Origin: Bacteroidales bacterium
Lineage (GTDB): Bacteria > Bacteroidota > Bacteroidia > Bacteroidales > P3
Direction: 5' to 3'
Assembly (NCBI GenBank): GCA_023227645.1
Contig: JALNVJ010000033.1
Span: forward strand, 1 to 11,519
Length of the DNA: 11,519 nucleotides
In this document: positions 6,572 through 11,519 of the stretch, piece by piece
Layout: the number at the start of each line of letters is the position of its first letter
Position numbering within the stretch: position 1 is the first letter of the stretch
Translations under genes and position numbers: made by a program
Notes under the pieces: model-generated
What the model saw: only the letters and a program-made list of their open reading frames with translations
Told to the model about the DNA's origin: nothing
The model's database searches: none

Positions 6572-7597
6572 ATGAAAGAGAAGCTTCTTCTTATTATAAT
6601 TTTTCTTGCAAGCCTTTTTGTTTTTGCTTCATGTGAGGTAGAATTTAACCCTAATGGAGACTGGGAGGAAACAACAATAGTTTATGGAATTTTAGATCAA
6701 GATGCCGACACTAACTTCATTAGAGTTCAAAAATGCTTCTTGGGAGATGGTAATTATATTCAGTTTGCCAAAGAGAAGGACTCAATTTATTATAAGCAAG
6801 ACGAGATTGAGGTAAGCATATATGGATTTTACGAATGGGAAACATCGGGTTGGGATACTACAATTGCCAAACAGAAAATATATTTTAACTATACCGAAGC
6901 TTATTCTAAGCCTGAGGGAGAGTTTTATTCAGAAATTTCACCAATATATTATAGTACAACAAAACTAAATCCAATATTTACATATTATCTTGTTGTGAAA
7001 AATAAAAAGACTGGTAATATAACAACTTCATACACTAAACTTGCAGCCGATTATAAGGTAATTGGACCTTCTGGAACTGCATTTGGCTTCAATTATAGTT
7101 CAGTTTTCTATGCCAATGTCTTAACATGCCAATGGACAAGTATGACTCCTCTTGCAAATGGAGAAATAGCCCAATCATTCCAGCCATGTATAAGATTTAA
7201 TTTTATGGAAAACGGTCAGCCTTCCTATGTTAATATTAATTTTGCTGCAGTGCCAAATCCATTCTCTATTGAAGACAAGACTATAGAATATAGAATATTT
7301 GAAACAGATGTTTTCTTCCAAATCAAAACAGAGATAGAGAAAAGAGGACAGGCAACTCGTTCTTTTATGAGTGATTCTCCAGGTTTTGAGATATATGTTT
7401 ATGGCTCTGGAGAGTATTTAACAGAATATATTGATAATAACGTTCAACAAGTATCGCTAACTGAAAAACCAATCTATACTAATATTGATAATGGGATAGG
7501 TGTCTTTTCTTCAAGAAGACTTCATATTAAAAAATCTTATACCGAATGGTCAGATGCCTTGGAGAATGTTATAAAAAGTTATGGAATTGGCTTCTAA
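6572..7597 (+). CDS. Predicted outer-membrane or cell-envelope lipoprotein of unknown function
   Basis: I cannot assign a function. The 341-residue product begins with a clear lipoprotein signal: positive MKEK, a hydrophobic core (5-19), and the lipobox FAS-C with Cys21 as the lipidated residue. Acidic residues follow the cysteine (CEVE), compatible with export to the outer membrane or surface in Bacteroidota. The mature part is rich in Tyr, Phe, Asn and Thr, with alternating beta-strand patterns and no enzyme motif I can identify. It opens with a segment around TIVYGILDQDADTNFIRVQ (35-53) and ends with YTNIDNGIGVFSSRR (302-316). From memory these two blocks resemble Bacteroidota lipoproteins of the DUF4249-like type, but I am not certain of that family. 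It has its own promoter and is followed by the tig promoter, so it is probably monocistronic. No SusC/SusD-like partner is nearby. Confidence 0.85.
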   Translation: MKEKLLLIIIFLASLFVFASCEVEFNPNGDWEETTIVYGILDQDADTNFIRVQKCFLGDGNYIQFAKEKDSIYYKQDEIEVSIYGFYEWETSGWDTTIAKQKIYFNYTEAYSKPEGEFYSEISPIYYSTTKLNPIFTYYLVVKNKKTGNITTSYTKLAADYKVIGPSGTAFGFNYSSVFYANVLTCQWTSMTPLANGEIAQSFQPCIRFNFMENGQPSYVNINFAAVPNPFSIEDKTIEYRIFETDVFFQIKTEIEKRGQATRSFMSDSPGFEIYVYGSGEYLTEYIDNNVQQVSLTEKPIYTNIDNGIGVFSSRRLHIKKSYTEWSDALENVIKSYGIGF

Positions 7598-7633
7598 TTT
7601 AGATTGAAAATTAGATAATACTGAAAATTATTG

Positions 7634-7641
7634 TAACTTTG
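7634..7641 (+). promoter_or_regulatory. tig-era promoter (-7 box)
   Basis: TAACTTTG followed by CACCC matches the Bacteroidota -7 box. The nearest upstream TTG (7604-7606) is 27 bases away, too far to be a normal -33 element. Transcription would begin near 7648, leaving a leader of about 40 bases made almost only of A and T, which suits Shine-Dalgarno-independent initiation of a highly expressed gene. Confidence 0.7.
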
Positions 7642-7689
7642 CACCCCCGTTTAAAATAATAATAATAAATAGATAAATAGATATTTAAA

Positions 7690-9063
7690 ATGAAAGTAAC
7701 TAAAGAAAATACTGGAGATTTAACAGCCGTTTTAACGATAAATATTAATGAAGGAGATTATGCTCCTCAATTAAATGAGCAATTAAGAACTCACCGTCGT
7801 AAAGCAAATGTGCCTGGTTTTCGTCCTGGACAAGTTCCAATGGGAATGATTAAGAAAATGTACGAAATCCCTGTTAGGGCTGAGATTATCGAAAAATCAA
7901 TGACAGATGCGATGTATGAATTCTTAGATAAAGAGAAAGTACAGATCATGGGTTATCCTTTGGCTAATGACGAAAAAACTAAAATTGATTGGGAAACTCA
8001 AAAAGACTATACTTTCTATTTTGATATTGCATTACAACCAGAATTTGAACTAAACATAGACAAAATAGAAGAGACTTATTTTAATATAGTACCTTCAGAT
8101 GATATGTTAGATAAGTTTATTGTAGATCTTCAAAGACGTTTTGGCCAATTCTCATCTCCTGAGAAAGTTGAATTAGAAGATTTGGTTTATGGAGAAATAA
8201 CAGAACTTGACGAAGAAGGAAATGTTAAAGAAGGTGGACTAGTGTCTTCAACTTCATTAGCAGTGAATATGATTGATGATAAGGCAATTCAAAGCGAATT
8301 TATAGGTAATGTAAAAGATGCTGAAATTGTTTTTAATATTTCAAAAGCTTTCCCTAACGAAGTAGATAGAGCAGCAATGCTTAGACTAGATAAAGAAGAA
8401 GCAAACGAGTTTAACTCTAATGTAAGATTCCATATTTCATCAATTAATAGAGTAGCTCTTCACGAATTAAACGAAGAATTATTTGAAAAAGCATATAAGG
8501 CAGAAGGAATCACAACCCTTGAAGACTTCCGCAAAAGAGCATCTAAAGACCTTTCAGAAACATATAAGAGAGAATCAGACCGCTTTTTCACTAACGAAGC
8601 AACTCAAAAACTTGTAAAAGGTTGTGCTTTTGAACTTCCTGATGAGTTTATGAAACGTTGGATAGTTTCAAATAGTCAAGACAAAATATCTTTAGAGCAA
8701 GTAGAATCAGAATATGATATGTATAGAGATAGTTTGAAATGGCAATTAATTGAAACCAAACTATTAGAAAAATTCTCCCTTGAAATATCTAAGGATGAAG
8801 TTAAAACCTATTTCAAAGAAGCTCTTTTAGGTAACTATTTCCCTGTTGGAGAAGATGAAACTGAAGAAGAAACAAAGGAAAGACTTGATGCAATGGAAAA
8901 CGTTGCTGAAAACATGATGAAGAATCAAGATCAAACCAAACAAGTATATGATTATCTTTTCGACCAAAAACTAACTAAGACCCTAAGAGATAATCTTAAG
9001 GTTGATGAAAAGTCATTAACAGTTGAAGAGTTCACAAAAATGGTTCAAGACCAAACAAAATAA
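7690..9063 (+). CDS. tig: Trigger factor (ribosome-associated chaperone)
   Basis: Trigger factor binds at the ribosome exit tunnel and shields nascent chains. The 457-residue protein is of normal length. Its N-terminal domain (about 1-115) carries the ribosome-docking signature GFRPGQVP (43-50), at the same residue number as in E. coli. The middle region (about 160-252), where the FKBP-type PPIase domain belongs, is strongly diverged: I cannot find the usual glycine-rich FKBP landmarks, so prolyl isomerase activity is doubtful. The C-terminal part (about 258-457) is a charged helical chaperone domain. The A-rich leader lacks a Shine-Dalgarno. It is followed after nine bases by era, so the two form an operon linking folding of new chains with ribosome assembly. 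No clpP or clpX follows, unlike many Proteobacteria. Confidence 0.94.
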   Translation: MKVTKENTGDLTAVLTININEGDYAPQLNEQLRTHRRKANVPGFRPGQVPMGMIKKMYEIPVRAEIIEKSMTDAMYEFLDKEKVQIMGYPLANDEKTKIDWETQKDYTFYFDIALQPEFELNIDKIEETYFNIVPSDDMLDKFIVDLQRRFGQFSSPEKVELEDLVYGEITELDEEGNVKEGGLVSSTSLAVNMIDDKAIQSEFIGNVKDAEIVFNISKAFPNEVDRAAMLRLDKEEANEFNSNVRFHISSINRVALHELNEELFEKAYKAEGITTLEDFRKRASKDLSETYKRESDRFFTNEATQKLVKGCAFELPDEFMKRWIVSNSQDKISLEQVESEYDMYRDSLKWQLIETKLLEKFSLEISKDEVKTYFKEALLGNYFPVGEDETEEETKERLDAMENVAENMMKNQDQTKQVYDYLFDQKLTKTLRDNLKVDEKSLTVEEFTKMVQDQTK

Positions 9064-9072
9064 TAAAATAAA

Positions 9073-9951
9073 TTGCATAAAGCTGGATTTGTAAATATAA
9101 TTGGTAACCCTAATGTAGGGAAATCAACCTTAATGAATGCGTTGGTAGGTGAGAAACTTTCAATTATCACCTCCAAATCGCAAACAACACGTCATAGGAT
9201 CATGGGACTCTTTAATGGAGATGACTTTCAGATAGTCTATTCTGACACCCCTGGAATTGTCAACCCCCATTATAAGCTCCATGAATCTATGATGCATTTT
9301 GTGAATTTAGCCTTACAAGATGCCGATTTATTCCTATTAGTTACTGAAGTGGGGGAAACCTTAAAGAATCATGATACCCTCGATAAGGTAATCAATTCTG
9401 ATATCCCCGTAATCTTATTAATTAATAAGATAGACCTTTCAAACCAAGAAGAAGTTGAAGAGAAAGTAGAATACTGGCATAACGAAATACCTCGTGCTAT
9501 AATTATACCTACCTCAGCCACAGAAAACTTCAACCTCGATTTAGTTTTTAATAAGATACTTGAACTCCTTCCTGAAAACCCACCTTATTTTCCAAAAGAC
9601 GAGCTAACCGATAAATCAATGCGTTTCTTCGTATCAGAAATTATCCGAGAAAAGATATTGATGTACTACCAAAAAGAAATACCATATTCTTGTGAAGTAA
9701 TTGTTGAATCGTTTAAGGAAGAGAATAATATCAATAAGATATCAACCTTAATTTATGTTGAGAGAGATAGCCAAAAAGGTATAATGATTGGACATAAGGG
9801 GTCAATGCTAAAGAAGGTAGGAACAGAAGCAAGAAAAGATATAGAAGAGTTTACTAACAAGAAATGCTTCTTAGAAATTCATGTCAAAGTACTAAAAGAC
9901 TGGAGAAATAACGAAAACTCCCTAAGACGCTTCGGATACGATAATCAATAA
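9073..9951 (+). CDS. era: GTPase Era (30S ribosome assembly factor)
   Basis: Era is a GTPase that binds the 3' end of 16S rRNA during small-subunit maturation. The 292-residue protein shows G1 GNPNVGKS (11-18), G2 around TTRHR (38-42), G3 DTPG (58-61), G4 NKID (118-121) and G5 TSAT (147-150), then a C-terminal KH RNA-binding domain with GHKG (240-243). The length is typical. The start is TTG at 9073: it places the G1 loop at the usual distance, and the encoded HKAGFVNI is the N-terminus seen in Bacteroidota Era proteins, so the non-ATG start is well supported. It lies nine bases after the tig stop, probably on the same mRNA. A long inverted repeat after it probably ends that transcript. Confidence 0.97.
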   Translation: MHKAGFVNIIGNPNVGKSTLMNALVGEKLSIITSKSQTTRHRIMGLFNGDDFQIVYSDTPGIVNPHYKLHESMMHFVNLALQDADLFLLVTEVGETLKNHDTLDKVINSDIPVILLINKIDLSNQEEVEEKVEYWHNEIPRAIIIPTSATENFNLDLVFNKILELLPENPPYFPKDELTDKSMRFFVSEIIREKILMYYQKEIPYSCEVIVESFKEENNINKISTLIYVERDSQKGIMIGHKGSMLKKVGTEARKDIEEFTNKKCFLEIHVKVLKDWRNNENSLRRFGYDNQ

Positions 9952-9960
9952 TTTATAAGC

Positions 9961-10032
9961 TAAAAGGTAAAAACAAAAAGGTAAAAGTTTCATAGAGACT
10001 CTCTCCCTTTTAGTTTTTACCTTTTACTTTTT
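9961..10032 (+). terminator. Long inverted repeat, probable terminator of tig-era
   Basis: TAAAAGGTAAAAAC (9961-9974) and its exact reverse complement (10013-10026) form a 14-bp stem, followed by C and five T (10028-10032). The left arm is itself a direct repeat: AAAAGGTAAAA occurs at 9962-9972 and again, slightly shifted, near 9976-9986. Either copy can pair with the right arm, and CTAAAAG/CTTTTAG (9960-9966, 10007-10013) offers another register. The stem is AT-rich with only three G-C pairs, so its strength is moderate. Such GGTAAAA/TTTTACC repeats recur between genes in Bacteroidota as far as I recall, so a dispersed repeat is the alternative. Confidence 0.6.
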
Positions 10033-10043
10033 CTCTCAATACT

Positions 10044-11315
10044 ATGTACGATTTAATAATAATAGGAGCAGGAGCTTCTGGGATGATATCAGCAATAACT
10101 GCTCAACGTCAAGGCCAGAGGGTATTGCTTATAGAGAAGATGTCGCAGGCAGGAAGAAAGCTTCGCATCACAGGTAAGGGACGTTGCAATCTAACAAATA
10201 CCCTCCCCCTCAAAGACTTTCTTAAGCATTGTGGTTCAGAACCAAGATTTCTCTACCCCTCATTCAATACCTTTTTTTCAAAAGACTTAGTAAAGTTTTT
10301 CGAAGACTTAGGCGTTAAGACGGTTGAAGAAAGAGGAGGTAGGATATTCCCAGAATCAGGCAAGGCACAAGATGTATTTCTGGCAATGATAAATGAATTG
10401 GAAGACTCCGATTGTAGGATATTAAAGAATACCGAAGTTACCAGTCTAATAATTGAAGAAGGAAGAGTTGTTGGAGTTAAGACCAAGGGTAATAAAGATC
10501 AAATCTTCAAAGCCCCTAAAATAATCTTAGCAGCAGGAGGAGAAAGCTATCCCCTAACAGGAAGCCAAGGAGATGGTATTAGTTTGGCAAAACAAGTTGG
10601 TCATAATATTATTCCAACCATACCTTGCCTTGTTGGACTAAAGCTAAAATACTATAACGCCGAAAGAATACATCCTTGCATAATAGGCTTTGGAGTAAGA
10701 AACGTTAATGCAACCCTAAGCCTTGAGTCAGGTAAGAAAATAGCAGAAGAATTTGGCGAACTAACATTCCGTGAAGAAGGAATAGAAGGACCAATAATAC
10801 TCACACTTAGCCGTAAAGTAGGCAGACTATTATATAATGGAGAGAAGGTATTCCTAAATATAGACTTCAAACCAGCCATAGCAGAGAAAGAACTCGATGC
10901 AAAACTCCTTAGGGAATTAGATACAAGAGGAAAAGAAGATATAAGAACCCTCTTAAGAGCCTTCCTTCCACATGAGTTAATATATCTCTTATTAGATATG
11001 ACCAGTTTCGACCCACGTAAGAAGTCAAGCTTTGTTTCCTCTCAAGAAAGAAAAGAAATACTAAACTTCTTAAAATCATGTCAATTTGAAATCATAGGCG
11101 ATTTTGGCTACGAACAAGCAATAGTAACCCAAGGAGGAGTAGACCTAAAAGAAATCAATCCAAAGACCCTCGAATCCAAACTAATACCAGGCCTATTCTT
11201 CGCAGGAGAAGTAATGGACCTAGACGCCGACACAGGAGGATTCAACCTACAAATAGCATTCTCAACAGGAGTCCTTGCAGCACAAGACGCAACAAAAGAA
11301 GAACCACAAGAATAA
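10044..11315 (+). CDS. NAD(P)/FAD-dependent oxidoreductase, HI0933/YhiN (BaiN-like) family
   Basis: A conserved flavoprotein family present in most bacteria, whose physiological substrate is generally unknown. The 423-residue length is typical. The N-terminal Rossmann fold has GAGASG (8-13) and the acidic Glu31 ending the second strand, where FAD ribose binds. The family signature GKGRCNLTN (44-52) follows, then ILAAGGESYP (161-170), VTQGGVDLKE (361-370) and the C-terminal FAD-contacting block AGEVMDLDADTGGFNLQ (387-403). Relatives are annotated as aminoacetone oxidases, or as BaiN, proposed in bile acid dehydroxylation; neither role can be inferred here. The ATG at 10044 puts the Rossmann motif at the extreme N-terminus, as expected. 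There is no clear -7 box upstream, so it may depend on read-through from tig-era past the inverted repeat. A GC-rich terminator follows at 11382. Confidence 0.9.
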   Translation: MYDLIIIGAGASGMISAITAQRQGQRVLLIEKMSQAGRKLRITGKGRCNLTNTLPLKDFLKHCGSEPRFLYPSFNTFFSKDLVKFFEDLGVKTVEERGGRIFPESGKAQDVFLAMINELEDSDCRILKNTEVTSLIIEEGRVVGVKTKGNKDQIFKAPKIILAAGGESYPLTGSQGDGISLAKQVGHNIIPTIPCLVGLKLKYYNAERIHPCIIGFGVRNVNATLSLESGKKIAEEFGELTFREEGIEGPIILTLSRKVGRLLYNGEKVFLNIDFKPAIAEKELDAKLLRELDTRGKEDIRTLLRAFLPHELIYLLLDMTSFDPRKKSSFVSSQERKEILNFLKSCQFEIIGDFGYEQAIVTQGGVDLKEINPKTLESKLIPGLFFAGEVMDLDADTGGFNLQIAFSTGVLAAQDATKEEPQE

Positions 11316-11325
11316 AGATAAACCA

Positions 11326-11372
11326 AATAATTTATCAATAATTGTTCCCAATAATTTATTAATTATTGTTCC
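11326..11372. repeat. 24-bp tandem direct repeat, two copies
   Basis: Two 23-base units (11326-11348 and 11350-11372), one base apart, match at 21 of 23 positions. Each begins AATAATTTAT and ends ATTGTTCC. The AT-rich part is nearly palindromic. The pair begins ten bases after the stop of the flavoprotein gene and leads into the terminator hairpin. Confidence 0.8.
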
Positions 11373-11381
11373 GACATGTAG

Positions 11382-11408
11382 GGGCAGGGCTTGCCTCTGC
11401 CCTTTTTT
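11382..11408 (+). terminator. GC-rich intrinsic terminator after the flavoprotein gene
   Basis: GGGCAG (11382-11387) pairs with CTGCCC (11397-11402). Two more G-C pairs inside it, past a bulged T at 11396, close a CTTG tetraloop. Six T follow directly (11403-11408). This is the strongest terminator in the window and far more GC-rich than its surroundings. Confidence 0.85.
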
Positions 11409-11422
11409 GATATATACAATAA

Positions 11423-11455
11423 TTACATTAAGGTAATGTAAGACCGTTGCACGGT
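11423..11455. repeat. Two adjacent mini hairpins (REP-like)
   Basis: TTACATTA (11423-11430) and TAATGTAA (11434-11441) form a perfect 8-bp stem with loop AGG. One base later ACCGT (11443-11447) and ACGGT (11451-11455) form a 5-bp stem with loop TGC. Neither is followed by a long T-run, so they are not terminators. Back-to-back short hairpins between genes are typical of REP/BIME-like elements. I see no gene, promoter or other structure in 11456-11519, the remainder of the window. Confidence 0.6.
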
Positions 11456-11519
11456 AAAAATCAACATTAAAGACTAGCAAACAGGTTGTTAAAAAGAAAA
11501 GTCAAAGAAGTATTCTTCA

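Noticed and set aside
7594..7614. Hairpin CTAATTT/AAATTAG at the lipoprotein stop as a terminator
   Set aside because: The stem is only seven base pairs with one G-C pair, and no T-run follows.
10253..11338. Three minus-strand open frames (10253-10486, 10652-10879, 11108-11338) within the flavoprotein gene
   Set aside because: All are shadows of the conserved FAD oxidoreductase frame with no start signals of their own.
11262..11480. 72-codon minus-strand open frame across the right-end repeats
   Set aside because: Its middle is just the translation of the direct repeat and terminator hairpin, giving repeated INKLLGTIIDKLFG-like sequence, so it is an artefact of repeat DNA.
1..11519. A novel defence, mobile or biosynthetic system
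   Set aside because: Every sizeable gene except the lipoprotein belongs to a well-known housekeeping family in a normal arrangement; nothing in gene order or domains suggests a hidden system.

Overview
The window is an AT-rich stretch of ordinary chromosome from a member of the Bacteroidota, most likely an anaerobic Bacteroidales-type organism. Five lines of evidence point there: repeated promoters with the TAnnTTTG -7 box and an upstream TTG (-33) 19-20 bases away; start sites mostly without Shine-Dalgarno sequences but with A-rich leaders; a class 1B (PyrK-dependent) dihydroorotate dehydrogenase; a trigger factor with a degenerate PPIase domain; and an Era N-terminus of the Bacteroidota type. 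No rRNA, species marker or phage gene is present, so I cannot name the species.

Layout. Positions 1-1979 (minus) hold a RecQ helicase whose C-terminus runs off the left edge. It diverges from kdsD (2112-3086, plus), a D-arabinose 5-phosphate isomerase for Kdo/LPS synthesis. Next comes a non-coding stretch with a stem-loop, a 21-bp tandem repeat and a bidirectional terminator, then a minus-strand tRNA-His (3262-3336). A Wzx/MATE-type polysaccharide flippase (3452-4723, plus) converges, with an 11-bp gap, on the pyrK-pyrD operon (6421 to 4735, minus), which makes the NAD-linked dihydroorotate dehydrogenase of pyrimidine synthesis. A divergent promoter pair at 6480-6546 separates pyrK from a lipoprotein gene of unknown function (6572-7597). 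Trigger factor (tig) and the GTPase Era follow as a tight pair (7690-9951). After a long inverted repeat that looks like a terminator comes an HI0933/YhiN-type FAD oxidoreductase (10044-11315). The last 200 bases hold a 24-bp direct repeat, a GC-rich terminator hairpin and two back-to-back mini hairpins, which may be a dispersed intergenic repeat.

The genes do not form one system. They are separate short transcription units: DNA repair (recQ), envelope biogenesis (kdsD, flippase, lipoprotein), pyrimidine synthesis (pyrK-pyrD), and protein folding with ribosome assembly (tig-era). I found no CRISPR array, transposase, phage, toxin-antitoxin or defence module, and no convincing new system. The points most worth a second look are the right-end repeat cluster, the tRNA-His anticodon-stem mismatch, the three TTG starts, the 21-bp repeat that encodes basic heptads, and the uncharacterised lipoprotein.
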